Positions 45,312-53,447 of a DNA stretch of 64,000 nucleotides are shown piece after piece (the first letter of the stretch is position 1; every line of letters starts with the position of its first letter). Source of the stretch: Rhodoferax sp. TH121 (GTDB taxonomy: Bacteria > Pseudomonadota > Gammaproteobacteria > Burkholderiales > Burkholderiaceae_C); assembly GCF_002251855.1 (NCBI RefSeq), contig NZ_NOXW01000021.1, forward strand, positions 310,001 to 374,000, in the 5' to 3' direction. The position numbers were made by a program, and so were the translations under genes. The notes under the pieces are model-generated. The model made no database searches. It had not been told where the DNA came from and was given only the letters and a program-made list of their open reading frames with translations.

Positions 45312-45537
45312 CTGTCCGCTTTACCTGAGAGATTCGCCGGGCCTGCGTGCACAGCGTGCGCAGACTGCGGGTTGCTCCTTCGGTGGGCTGCAAAGTCTGC
45401 AGCCTCTCTCCAGTGGGGTCTCGTTGGCAGCCAAGCCACCAACGGATGTCAGTCCTTTTGCCTGAGCGTTCAGACCGCTGCAATCAGCCGTCCTGCGCCT
45501 TCGGCGGCTTCCGCGGGGGAAGCTCTCTCCTGACTGG
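45312..45537 (-). promoter_or_regulatory. Tandem glycine riboswitch upstream of gcvT
   Basis: On the minus strand aptamer 1 begins AGGAGAGAGC and includes GCCGAAGGCGCAGG and ACGCTCAGGCAAAAGG. Aptamer 2 includes CTGGAGAGAGGC, CACCGAAGGAGCAACCC and CGAATCTCTCAGGTAAAG. This is the classic tandem glycine aptamer pair controlling gcv operons. The expression platform lies in the 73 nt before gcvT. Confidence 0.95.
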
Positions 45538-45703
45538 ACGGGATTCTAAACGAGGTGCTCATGACTTCTGCAAGCCCCCGGCATTTGTGCTTTCCACAAG
45601 AGCTGATTTGTCGCAATCGTGGCCAACTCGTGCTCATCTACACTGCTTTGCCGTTGCTGGCGCTCCGTGGTGGGTGTCGCGTGTCATCTCTTCTTGCTTC
45701 CTT

Positions 45704-46426
45704 ATGCTCCAAATCCTGCGCTTGTGTCTGATCGGGCTCCACTTTCTCGTTGCAGCGGTGATCAATTTCCTCATTTGCCTGGTGCGCCCCTTCAACCCGG
45801 ACAACTCGCGTTTGTGTGGCTGGGTGTATTCGGCGCCTGCCTTGCGTATTTTGGGGCTGAGCATGAAGCTGGATACCGCCGATATGCTGCGCCAGCCCAA
45901 CCCTTTTGTGGTGGTGGCCAACCACCAGTCAAACTGGGATCTGTGGGTGCTGGGTTGCTCAGTGCCACGGCGCACCGTGTCTTTGGGTAAAAAGAGCTTG
46001 AAGTGGGTGCCATTTTTCGGGCAGATTTATTGGCTTGCAGGCAACATACTGATCGACCGTGGCAATGCCTTCAAGGCCAAACAGGCCATGCTGAAAACCA
46101 CCGATGTGATGTTGCACCAGGACACCTCGATTTGGGTCTTCCCGGAAGGCACGCGCAACCTGGGCAAGGGCTTGTTGCCTTTCAAGAAAGGTGCCTTCCA
46201 GATGGCCATCAATGCGGGCGTGCCGATTGTTCCCCTGGTGTGTAGCAATTACAAAAGCACCATGCGGCTGAACCGCTGGCACAGCGGCCGCATTGTGATC
46301 AAGACCTTGGCGCCCATCCCCACCGCGGGGATGACGCTGGAGGACATGCCCGCGCTGATGGAGCGTTGCCGTGAACAGATGCTGGCCTGTCTGGCGGAGT
46401 TGGATGCACAGATTGCTCAGGCGTAA
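45704..46426 (+). CDS. plsC: 1-acyl-sn-glycerol-3-phosphate acyltransferase
   Basis: A 240-residue membrane-associated acyltransferase making phosphatidate. The catalytic NHxxxxD motif is in VVVANHQSNWDLW, and FPEGTRNLGKG is the glycerol-phosphate-binding motif. A hydrophobic N-terminus (MLQILRLCLIGLHFLVAAVINFL) anchors it. The ATG at 45704 starts this segment; the same frame is open much further upstream across the riboswitch region, and no strong ribosome site is visible before 45704. A terminator follows, with the convergent etf gene after it. Confidence 0.9.
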   Translation: MLQILRLCLIGLHFLVAAVINFLICLVRPFNPDNSRLCGWVYSAPALRILGLSMKLDTADMLRQPNPFVVVANHQSNWDLWVLGCSVPRRTVSLGKKSLKWVPFFGQIYWLAGNILIDRGNAFKAKQAMLKTTDVMLHQDTSIWVFPEGTRNLGKGLLPFKKGAFQMAINAGVPIVPLVCSNYKSTMRLNRWHSGRIVIKTLAPIPTAGMTLEDMPALMERCREQMLACLAELDAQIAQA

Positions 46427-46429
46427 AAA

Positions 46430-46452
46430 AGGGAGGCCTTGGGCCTCCCTTG
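46430..46452. terminator. Terminator between plsC and the ETF-QO gene
   Basis: AGGGAGGC at 46430-46437 and GCCTCCCT at 46443-46450 form an 8-bp stem with a 5-nt loop. T-runs on the two strands are TTGTT (plus) and TTTTTT (minus), so it may serve both convergent genes. Confidence 0.75.
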
Positions 46453-46471
46453 TTACTTGCACCTGCGTGCG

Positions 46472-48163
46472 TTACATGCCCGCGTAGTTTGGTCCGCCGC
46501 CGCCTTCGGGCGTGACCCAGACGATGTTCTGTGTAGGATCCTTGATGTCGCAGGTCTTGCAATGCACACAGTTCTGCGCGTTGATCTGCAGGCGATCGCT
46601 GTTGTCTTCGTTCTTGACAAACTCGTAGACACCGGCCGGGCAGTAGCGGGCTTCGGGACCCGCGTACTTGGCGAGGTTGATGCCCACGGGCACCGAGGCG
46701 TCTTTGAGCGTCAAGTGCGCGGGTTGCTGCTCTTCGTGGTTGGTGTTGCTGATGAACACGCTGCTCAAGCGGTCGAAGGTGAGCTTGCCGTCCGGCTTGG
46801 GATACACGATGGGCTTGCACTCGGCAGCGGGCTTGAGGTACGCGTGGTCGGGCTTGTCACGGCGCAGCGTCCAGGGGATGTGGCCGCGCAGCACGAACTG
46901 CTCGAAGCCGTTCATGAGCGTTGCCACCGTCAGGCCGTGCTTGAACCAGTTTTTGAAGTTGCGGTCCTTGTTCAGCTCCGTGTGCAGCCAGCTCTTCTCA
47001 AAGGCTTCGGGGTAAGCGCTGAGTTCGTCGTGCTGGCGACCTGCCACCACGGCATCAAAAGCGGCTTCAGCGGCCTGCATGCCCGTTTTGATGGCGGCGT
47101 GGCTGCCCTTGATGCGGCTGACGTTCAGGTAGCCAGCGTTGCAGCCCACCAGGCAGCCGCCCGGGAACACGGTTTTGGGCAGGGCATTGATGCCACTGGC
47201 GTTGATCGCGCGTGCGCCATAGGACAGGCGCTTGGCGGTGACTTCGCCTTTGTCGTTCTCGAAGTAGTAGCGCACATTGGGGTGCGTCTTCCAGCGCTGG
47301 AATTCCTCAAACGGGCTCAGGTAGGGGTTGCTGTAACCCAAGCCGGTGACAAAGCCCAGTGCGACCTTGTTGCCGTCCAGGTGGTACAAAAATGCACCGC
47401 CGTAGGTGTCCGATTCCATGGGCCAGCCGGCGGTGTGCATGACAAAACCGGGCTTGTGGCGGCTGGGGTCGATCTCCCAGAGTTCCTTGATGCCAATGCC
47501 GAAGCTTTGGGGATCGCGGCCTTCGTCAAGTTTGTACTTGGCAATCAGCTGTTTGCCCAGGTGGCCGCGTGCGCCTTCGGCAAACACGGTGTACTTGCCC
47601 AGCAGTTCCATACCAAGCTGGAAGTTCTCTGTGGGCTCGCCGTCCTTGCCGACGCCCATGTTGCCGGTAGCCACGCCCTTGACCGAACCATCGTCGTTGT
47701 AGAGCACTTCTGCCGCAGTGAAGCCGGGGAAAATTTCCACGCCCAGGGCCTCGGCTTGTTCTGCCATCCACTTGGTGACGGCGCCCAGGCTCACGATGTA
47801 GTTGCCATCGTTGTGGGCGAACGGGGGCAGGAACATGTTGGGTACGCGCACGCCGGTTTTTTCGCCCAGGAAAATGTAGGCATCATCGGTCACAGGCTGG
47901 TTCAGCGGTGCGCCCAGTTCTTTCCAGTTGGGGATCAGCTCGGTCAGCGCCTTGGGGTCCATGATGGCGCCGGACAAAATGTGCGCGCCAGGCTCGGAAC
48001 CTTTTTCCAGCACGACGACTGATACCTCTTTGCCTTGTTCGGCCGCAAGCTGCTTCAGGCGGATTGCCGTTGCTAGACCACCAGGGCCACCGCCTACGAC
48101 GACCACGTCGTATTCCATGGATTCACGGGGGCCGAATTGCGCCAGAATTTCCTGGTTTGTCAT
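46472..48163 (-). CDS. etfD: Electron transfer flavoprotein-ubiquinone oxidoreductase
   Basis: Passes electrons from ETF to ubiquinone in the membrane, linking fatty-acid and amino-acid oxidation to respiration. The 563-residue sequence has the FAD motif VVVGGGPGGLATAIRLKQ, GCNAGYLNVSRIKGSH and the C-terminal 4Fe-4S cluster with Cys ligands in RYCPAGVYEF and NCVHCKTCDIKDP. The name etfD is one of several used for ETF-QO. The ATG at 48163 gives the standard start. It is divergent from the SDR gene, 137 bp apart, with the palindrome between. Confidence 0.95.
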   Translation of the reverse strand: MTNQEILAQFGPRESMEYDVVVVGGGPGGLATAIRLKQLAAEQGKEVSVVVLEKGSEPGAHILSGAIMDPKALTELIPNWKELGAPLNQPVTDDAYIFLGEKTGVRVPNMFLPPFAHNDGNYIVSLGAVTKWMAEQAEALGVEIFPGFTAAEVLYNDDGSVKGVATGNMGVGKDGEPTENFQLGMELLGKYTVFAEGARGHLGKQLIAKYKLDEGRDPQSFGIGIKELWEIDPSRHKPGFVMHTAGWPMESDTYGGAFLYHLDGNKVALGFVTGLGYSNPYLSPFEEFQRWKTHPNVRYYFENDKGEVTAKRLSYGARAINASGINALPKTVFPGGCLVGCNAGYLNVSRIKGSHAAIKTGMQAAEAAFDAVVAGRQHDELSAYPEAFEKSWLHTELNKDRNFKNWFKHGLTVATLMNGFEQFVLRGHIPWTLRRDKPDHAYLKPAAECKPIVYPKPDGKLTFDRLSSVFISNTNHEEQQPAHLTLKDASVPVGINLAKYAGPEARYCPAGVYEFVKNEDNSDRLQINAQNCVHCKTCDIKDPTQNIVWVTPEGGGGPNYAGM

Positions 48164-48258
48164 GGGGTGTCTCGCTTAATAATGGGTGGTCTTCGGGTCG
48201 CTTTGCCCGTACACGGGGCACATCGAACTGGAGTGGGATTTTATTCGCTGAATTTTCA

Positions 48259-48280
48259 AAAAAGAACGATCGTTCTTTTT
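48259..48280. promoter_or_regulatory. Perfect 22-bp palindrome upstream of the SDR gene
   Basis: AAAAAGAACGA at 48259-48269 is followed at once by its exact reverse complement. The GAACGATCGTTC core and absence of a loop suggest a TetR-type operator rather than a terminator. It lies 20-41 bp before the SDR start and about 96 bp before the divergent ETF-QO start. Function is inferred. Confidence 0.55.
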
Positions 48281-48300
48281 ATTTTGAGGAGGCACTCTAA

Positions 48301-49083
48301 ATGGCTTACAGCATCGATCTTTCAGGGCGTGTTGCATTCATCACGGGTGCATCTGGCGGGCTGGGCGCGCAGTTTGCGAAAACTTTGGCCGCTGCGGGAG
48401 CCGCCGTGGTGCTGGCCAGTCGCCGGGTGGACAAACTCAAAGACCTGCGTGCCGAAATCGCAGGGCAGGGCGGCGAAGCGCATGTGGTGGAACTGGATGT
48501 GACCGACCATGATTCGATCAAGTCTGCCGTGGCCCACGCTGAGACGGAAGTCGGCTCCATCGACATTCTGATTAACAACTCAGGTGTTAGCACCACGCAG
48601 CGCCTGCAGGATGTGTCGCCCGACGACTATGACTTCATGTTCAACACCAATGTGAAAGGCGCGTTTTTTGTGGCCCAAGAGGTGGGCAAACGCATGCTGG
48701 CGCGCGCCAAGGGCGCGGCGCCCGGCAGCTACACCGGAGGGCGCATCGTCAACATTGCATCCATGGCGGGTTTGCGGGTGCTGCCGCAAATCGGCGTCTA
48801 TTGCATGAGCAAGGCCGCCATCATCCAGATGACCAAGGCGCAGGCCTTGGAGTGGGGCAAATTCGGCATCAATGTGAATGCGCTGTGTCCGGGCTACATC
48901 GACACTGAAATCAACCACCACCACTGGCAGACCGATGCAGGCCAGAAGCTGGTGCAGATGTTGCCTCGCAAACGTATCGGCCACCCGCAGGACCTGGACG
49001 CGATTCTGGTCACACTATGTTCGGACCAAAGCCACTTTATCAATGGCGCAGTGATTGCTGCGGACGATGGTTTTGGCGTTTGA
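48301..49083 (+). CDS. SDR-family oxidoreductase
   Basis: A 260-residue short-chain dehydrogenase/reductase. The NAD(P) motif is TGASGGLGAQFA, NNSG is the active-site Asn region, and the catalytic Tyr/Lys is in GVYCMSKAAI; the catalytic Ser is in NIASMAGL. A likely role is in beta-oxidation or a 3-oxoacyl reduction; substrate is not known. GAGGAGG lies 8 nt before the ATG. The 22-bp palindrome just upstream may be its operator. It is divergent from the ETF-QO gene, which fits an acyl-CoA oxidation context. Confidence 0.92.
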   Translation: MAYSIDLSGRVAFITGASGGLGAQFAKTLAAAGAAVVLASRRVDKLKDLRAEIAGQGGEAHVVELDVTDHDSIKSAVAHAETEVGSIDILINNSGVSTTQRLQDVSPDDYDFMFNTNVKGAFFVAQEVGKRMLARAKGAAPGSYTGGRIVNIASMAGLRVLPQIGVYCMSKAAIIQMTKAQALEWGKFGINVNALCPGYIDTEINHHHWQTDAGQKLVQMLPRKRIGHPQDLDAILVTLCSDQSHFINGAVIAADDGFGV

Positions 49084-49113
49084 GGGTTTGCATGTGACGC
49101 GTCGGGTGCGGGT

Positions 49114-50013
49114 TTGTTAGTCGGCATTCTGGCCGGGCTGGCGGCGGGGGCGCTGTGGGGCTTGGTGTTTGTGGCGCCAGCACTGGCGCCTGGCTTGACT
49201 TCGGTGGATCTGGCGGCAGGGCGCTTTGCCAGCTATGGCCTGACGGCGCTGCTGGTGATGTTGCTTGCGCGTGGCAAGCGGCGTTGGCCCACGCCAAGTC
49301 AGTGGGGTGCCGCCCTGGGCTTGAGCGTGTTGGGTTTTTCCGGTTACTACTTGTTGCTGGTGCTGTCCATCCGCGACGCAGGAATCGAGGTGCCAACGCT
49401 CATCATCGGCACCATTCCCATTTGGGTGATGCTGCTGGGCAAGCCCGAACACTTGCGGTGGCGCAGTCTGTTGCCGGGTTTGCTGCTCACCGTCTTGGGC
49501 GTGCTGTTGATGATGGGGGCAGAGACGGCTGGTGCTGCGGAGCTTGCCGCGCAAGGCTGGGTGTACTGGCGTGGCATCGGTTTTGCGCTCTTGTCCATGG
49601 TTTGCTGGACTGCGTTTGCGGTACTGAACTCGGCTTGGCTCAAACACCATCACGATGTGAATGTGACGGACTGGACCAACTGGTTGGGTGTGGCGTCCGG
49701 GCTCGGTGCCATCGGGCTCTGGCTGATGCTGGGTTCAGAGTCAAAAGCACTGTTAGCCCAGGCGGATATTGCGCAAGCAGCTATGGTTTGTATAGCGACC
49801 GGGGTGGGGTCGGCATGGCTGGCAACGGTGCTCTGGAATATGGCCAGCCGCCGCCTGAGTGCCAGTCTGTGCGGTCAGCTGATTGTGAGCGAGACGCTGT
49901 TTGCCCTGCTCTACGCGTTTGTGGGATACGGCGTCTGGCCCCACTGGCTGCAATGGTTGGCGAGCGCGACGTTCGTGATGGGGATCATCGCAACCGTTCG
50001 CGCGCACAAGTAG
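49114..50013 (+). CDS. EamA/DMT-family permease
   Basis: A 299-residue drug/metabolite transporter with ten predicted helices in two EamA repeats. The start is a TTG (49114) right after the SDR stop; no stronger start is in frame and the ribosome site is weak. A segment LLAQADIAQAAMVCIATG (about residues 212-229) is encoded partly by repeat copy 9, in the loop before a helix. Substrate is unknown. It is probably in one unit with the SDR gene. Confidence 0.85.
   Translation: MLVGILAGLAAGALWGLVFVAPALAPGLTSVDLAAGRFASYGLTALLVMLLARGKRRWPTPSQWGAALGLSVLGFSGYYLLLVLSIRDAGIEVPTLIIGTIPIWVMLLGKPEHLRWRSLLPGLLLTVLGVLLMMGAETAGAAELAAQGWVYWRGIGFALLSMVCWTAFAVLNSAWLKHHHDVNVTDWTNWLGVASGLGAIGLWLMLGSESKALLAQADIAQAAMVCIATGVGSAWLATVLWNMASRRLSASLCGQLIVSETLFALLYAFVGYGVWPHWLQWLASATFVMGIIATVRAHK
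49770..49797 (+). repeat. 28-nt dispersed repeat, copy 9, inside the EamA gene
   Basis: Core tgcgcaagcagctatggttt then gtatagcg, in the sense direction of the EamA gene and in frame. Arms GCTAT/ATAGC pair fully. The flank TTAGCCCAGGCGGATAT matches other copies. Confidence 0.85.
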
Positions 50014-50050
50014 GGCCCCCACGAGCAACCGCTACGCGGGGCTGTCCGTA
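50012..50050. repeat. Degenerate GC-rich repeat after the EamA gene
   Basis: GGGCCCCCACG followed by CCGCTACGCGGGGCTG resembles, on the opposite strand, the element at 43545-43615. The match is partial, so this is a tentative relation. Confidence 0.35.
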
Positions 50051-50092
50051 TGCAGTTTGTCCGTCCCTACGCTCCGCAATTACCCTATCGGC

Positions 50093-50851
50093 TTACTTCG
50101 GTGCGAGACGAATTGCACCGTCCAGGCGAATCACTTCGCCGTTGAGCATGTCGTTCTCAAAAATGTGCACCGCCAGTTTGGCGTAGTCCTGCGGCGTGCC
50201 CAGACGGGACGGGAAGGGCACACCAGCGGCCAGTGCGTCTTGCACCTCTTGCGGCATGGAGAACAGCATGGGCGTGCCGAAGATGCCGGGGGCAATCGTC
50301 ATATTGCGAATACCGTTGCGTGCAAGGTCGCGTGCAATCGGCAATGTCATGCCAACCACCCCGCCTTTGGACGCGCTGTAGGCAGCCTGGCCAATCTGTC
50401 CATCGTAGGCCGCAACCGATGCGGTGGAAATCATAGCGCCACGTTCACCGGTTGCCTCCGGTTCGTTCTTGCTCATGGCCTCTGCGGCCAAGCGAATCAT
50501 GTTGAAGCTGCCAATCAGGTTGACGGTGATGGTCTTGCTGAAGGAGGCCAAAGCGTGCGCACCGTTCTTGCCCACTGTTTTTTCGGCCGGCGCGATGCCG
50601 GCGCAGTTCACCAACCCCATCAGCTTGCCCATGGAAACTGCTTTGGCCACCACCGCTTGTCCATCCGCTTCATTGCTCACGTCGCATTTCACAAATGCGC
50701 CACCAATGTCCTTGGCGATAGCTTCGCCTTTCTCTGCCTGCATGTCTGCGATCACCACCGTGCCGCCCTTGGCCGCCAGCATGCGCGCGGTGCCTTCGCC
50801 CAAACCCGATGCGCCACCGGTCACGATGAAGACTTTGCCTGCGATGTCCAT
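50093..50851 (-). CDS. 3-hydroxyacyl-CoA dehydrogenase type SDR (HSD17B10-like)
   Basis: A 252-residue SDR with NAD motif [32 protein letters not shown], the catalytic Ser in [13 protein letters not shown] and Tyr/Lys in [12 protein letters not shown]. The [10 protein letters not shown] and [15 protein letters not shown] stretches match the type-II 3-hydroxyacyl-CoA dehydrogenase (HSD10-like) group that acts in isoleucine/fatty-acid oxidation. A perfect 16-bp palindrome 30 bp upstream is a likely operator. It is separate from the plus-strand EamA gene, which ends 80 bp away. Confidence 0.9.
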   Translation of the reverse strand: MDIAGKVFIVTGGASGLGEGTARMLAAKGGTVVIADMQAEKGEAIAKDIGGAFVKCDVSNEADGQAVVAKAVSMGKLMGLVNCAGIAPAEKTVGKNGAHALASFSKTITVNLIGSFNMIRLAAEAMSKNEPEATGERGAMISTASVAAYDGQIGQAAYSASKGGVVGMTLPIARDLARNGIRNMTIAPGIFGTPMLFSMPQEVQDALAAGVPFPSRLGTPQDYAKLAVHIFENDMLNGEVIRLDGAIRLAPK

Positions 50852-50880
50852 AGAAAACTCCTTGCTTGATGGAAGATATT

Positions 50881-50896
50881 ACGTTTACGTAAACGT
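50881..50896. promoter_or_regulatory. Perfect 16-bp palindrome upstream of the HSD10-like gene
   Basis: ACGTTTACGTAAACGT is identical to its reverse complement and lies 30-45 bp before the start at 50851. It is similar, from memory, to operators of MerR-type LiuR regulators of branched-chain amino acid catabolism. On the minus strand TTGACG (-35-like) overlaps it. Confidence 0.6.
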
Positions 50897-50986
50897 CAAT
50901 TATGGCGCAGGCCTTTGCAACTTTTGTGGGGCTTGAGTTCAAGAGCCCCAATTTATGCTGCTATACTTCTGCCTCTCGGATACTGT

Positions 50987-51063
50987 AGGCGCATAGCTCA
51001 GCTGGTTAGAGCACCACCTTGACATGGTGGGGGTCGTTGGTTCGAGTCCAATTGCGCCTACCA
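50987..51063 (+). tRNA. tRNA-Val (anticodon GAC)
   Basis: A 77-nt tRNA including encoded CCA. The acceptor arms are AGGCGCA and TGCGCCT, the D arm has GCTC-AGCTGGTTA-GAGC, the anticodon loop TTGACAT carries GAC, and the T loop TTCGAGT is standard. A TATACT -10 box lies at 50962-50967, followed by a GC-rich discriminator. A hairpin CCTAGG-gtaat-CCTAGG lies downstream near 51083. Confidence 0.97.
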
Positions 51064-51181
51064 AAGTTCCAATATCTCCTGCTCCTAGGGTAATCCTAGG
51101 TCGATGCCAGGCGGTCACTCCCTAGAATGTGCTGCAGTGCAACACCATTTTGGCTCCCACGTTCAGTGTCGAGCGATCGCA

Positions 51182-51631
51182 ATGCAAAAAACCTCTTCCA
51201 AAGATTCCAAGAAGTCGCAGCGGGTTATCAAAAAATACCCCAATCGCCGCCTCTACGACACTGACACGTCCGCCTACATCACGCTGGCAGAAATCAAGCA
51301 GTTGGTGATGGACAGCGAAGTGTTTTCGGTGGTGGATGCGAAGTCGGGTGAAGACATTACGCGCAGCATCCTGCTGCAGATCATTCTGGAAGAAGAGGCG
51401 AATGGTTCGCCTATGTTCACCACGCCCGTGCTTTCGCACATCATCCGTTTTTATGGCCATGCCATGCAGGGCATGATGGGTGGGTACCTGGAGAAGAACA
51501 TGCAGGCGCTGATGGACATGCAGGCACCCATGGTGCAAGGTGTCATGAGCAACAACATGTTCCAGCAAATGCAGGAACAAATGCAGAAACAAACAGAGCA
51601 GTTCCTCGGCACTTTCGGCCTGAAGCGCTAG
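51182..51631 (+). CDS. phaR: Polyhydroxyalkanoate synthesis repressor PhaR
   Basis: A 149-residue regulator that binds DNA and PHA granules, controlling phasin/PHA genes. The N-terminal PHB_acc_N domain has [30 protein letters not shown], and the middle PHB_acc domain has [15 protein letters not shown] and [22 protein letters not shown] Met/Gln-rich C-terminus follows. The ATG at 51182 starts the family region; the 26-residue longer frame is not family-like. It matches the window's phaZ and is adjacent to tRNA-Val. Confidence 0.93.
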   Translation: MQKTSSKDSKKSQRVIKKYPNRRLYDTDTSAYITLAEIKQLVMDSEVFSVVDAKSGEDITRSILLQIILEEEANGSPMFTTPVLSHIIRFYGHAMQGMMGGYLEKNMQALMDMQAPMVQGVMSNNMFQQMQEQMQKQTEQFLGTFGLKR

Positions 51632-51683
51632 TCGCATTCTGGTTGGGGCGGTGGTGGGCTCTTGCTTCTATGGATTGATGGAT

Positions 51684-53087
51684 ATGACAGACGTTTTGAC
51701 CTCCACCCCACCCGCGCACGCCGCACCCAAAGTGGGGTTCGTCAGCCTGGGCTGCCCCAAGGCTTTGACCGATTCCGAGTTGATCCTCACGCAACTCAGC
51801 GCCGAGGGCTACCAAACTTCCAAAACCTTTCAGGGTGCGGACTTGGTGATCGTGAATACCTGTGGCTTCATTGACGATGCGGTCAAGGAGAGCCTAGACA
51901 CCATCGGCGAGGCACTGGCCGAAAATGGCCGCGTGATCGTGACTGGCTGCCTGGGGGCAAAAACTACCGATGGCGGCGAGAACATGGTGCGCCAGATGCA
52001 TCCCAAGGTGCTGGCAGTCACTGGCCCGCATGCGACGCAGGAGGTGATGGATGCGGTGCATCTGAATTTGCCCAAGCCCCATGATCCGTTTCTGGATCTG
52101 GTGCCGCAGTCTTTTGGTGTGGCGGGCGTCAAGCTCACCCCGCGCCACTATGCCTATTTGAAAATCAGCGAAGGCTGTAACCACCGCTGTACCTTTTGCA
52201 TCATCCCCAGCATGCGTGGTGACTTGGTGTCGCGCCCGATTGGTGATGTGCTGACGGAGGCCTGTGCCCTGTTTGAGGGAGGGGTGAAGGAATTGCTGGT
52301 GATCAGCCAGGACACCTCAGCGTATGGCGTGGATGTGAAATACCGTACCGGCTTCTGGGATGGCAAGCCGGTGAAGACCCGCATGCTGGAGTTGGTGCAG
52401 GCCTTGGGCGACATTGCCGAGCCCTATGGTGCTTGGGTGCGTTTGCACTATGTGTACCCTTACCCGAGTGTGGACGACATCATTCCCTTTATGGCCACAG
52501 GGCGCGTGTTGCCCTACCTGGATGTGCCGCTACAGCACAGCCATCCCGATGTGCTGCGCCGCATGAAGCGCCCCGCCAGCGGCGAGAAAAATCTGGACCG
52601 TTTGCAGCAATGGCGCGCAGCCTGCCCAGAGCTTGTGGTGCGCAGTACTTTTATTGCCGGCTTTCCGGGTGAGACAGAAGCCGAGTTTGAGCATTTGCTG
52701 GATTTTATCCGCGAAGCGCAGATCGACCGCGCGGGTTGCTTTGCCTACAGTGCTGTGAACGGTGCGACCGCCAACGATTTGCCGGGCATGTTGCCTATCG
52801 AGTTGCGCGAAGAGCGACGCGCGCGTTTTATGGCTGTAGCTGAAGAAGTATCGGCAGCGCGCTTGCAGCGCCGTGTGGGTTCCGTGATGCAGGTGTTGGT
52901 GGATTCCGCGCCAGCCTTGGGTCGCAAAGGTGGAGTGGGGCGCAGTTATGCCGATGCGCCTGAGATCGATGGCGTAGTGCGATTGCTGCCACCCGAAAAA
53001 ATCAGCAAGACCCTCAAGGTGGGGGAGTTCACAAAGGCGCGCATTGTGAGTGCGCAGGGGCACGATCTGGTTGCGGTCCCGATCTGA
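51684..53087 (+). CDS. rimO: Ribosomal protein S12 methylthiotransferase
   Basis: A radical-SAM enzyme adding a methylthio group to Asp of ribosomal protein S12. The N-terminal UPF0004 domain holds the first cluster Cys residues ([30 protein letters not shown]). The radical-SAM CxxxCxxC is in [17 protein letters not shown], and the C-terminal TRAM-like domain ends the 467-residue protein. The ATG at 51684 (MTDVLTS) is used; ATG 51678 adds two residues. It is followed by a terminator, then tRNA-Leu on the other strand. Confidence 0.94.
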   Translation: MTDVLTSTPPAHAAPKVGFVSLGCPKALTDSELILTQLSAEGYQTSKTFQGADLVIVNTCGFIDDAVKESLDTIGEALAENGRVIVTGCLGAKTTDGGENMVRQMHPKVLAVTGPHATQEVMDAVHLNLPKPHDPFLDLVPQSFGVAGVKLTPRHYAYLKISEGCNHRCTFCIIPSMRGDLVSRPIGDVLTEACALFEGGVKELLVISQDTSAYGVDVKYRTGFWDGKPVKTRMLELVQALGDIAEPYGAWVRLHYVYPYPSVDDIIPFMATGRVLPYLDVPLQHSHPDVLRRMKRPASGEKNLDRLQQWRAACPELVVRSTFIAGFPGETEAEFEHLLDFIREAQIDRAGCFAYSAVNGATANDLPGMLPIELREERRARFMAVAEEVSAARLQRRVGSVMQVLVDSAPALGRKGGVGRSYADAPEIDGVVRLLPPEKISKTLKVGEFTKARIVSAQGHDLVAVPI

Positions 53088-53105
53088 AAGACTTAGGAAA
53101 ACCGA

Positions 53106-53127
53106 GGGCCCGTAACAGGGCCCTTTT
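53106..53127 (+). terminator. Terminator after rimO
   Basis: GGGCCC-gtaaca-GGGCCC with a TTTT run follows 18 bp after the rimO stop. Confidence 0.8.
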
Positions 53128-53154
53128 CATGGCTAGCAAGGATAAACAGGCAAA

Positions 53155-53184
53155 GAAAAAGCCCTGTGACTTTCGTCACAGGGC
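53155..53184 (-). terminator. Terminator for tRNA-Leu
   Basis: On the minus strand a perfect 10-bp stem GCCCTGTGAC/GTCACAGGGC with a 4-nt loop is followed by TTTTT. It lies just after the tRNA-Leu 3' end. Confidence 0.92.
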
Positions 53185-53195
53185 TCGTCTATCGG

Positions 53196-53282
53196 TGGTG
53201 CCCAGGAGAAGACTCGAACTTCCACGGTCTTGCAACCGCTAGCACCTGAAGCTAGTGCGTCTACCAATTTCGCCACCTGGGC
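53196..53282 (-). tRNA. tRNA-Leu (anticodon CAG)
   Basis: An 87-nt class-II tRNA on the minus strand with encoded CCA. The acceptor arms are GCCCAGG and CCTGGGC, the anticodon loop TTCAGGT carries CAG, and a variable arm of about 15 nt separates it from the TTCGAGT T loop. It has its own terminator immediately downstream. Confidence 0.97.
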
Positions 53283-53447
53283 ATCGAATTGAATTGTAGC
53301 ACGGTTAAAAAGCTGTTTTGGACTCGCGCCGCACTTTTTGAAATGGTTGTGACAGCGTGAGCTGCGATAGTGTCTGCATAAGCTGTCGCATTTCTGGCGC
53401 ATACTAGTGGTCAAGAGGAACCAACAACCTTTCGGCCCGGGCTACTC

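Noticed and set aside
46439..48022. Plus-strand open frame of 527 residues opposite the ETF-QO gene
   Set aside because: The ETF-QO gene with its FAD and Fe-S motifs is certain; the frame is antisense shadow.
48259..48280. Palindrome as a terminator of the ETF-QO or SDR gene
   Set aside because: It has no loop and lies between two divergent starts rather than at a gene end, so an operator is more likely.
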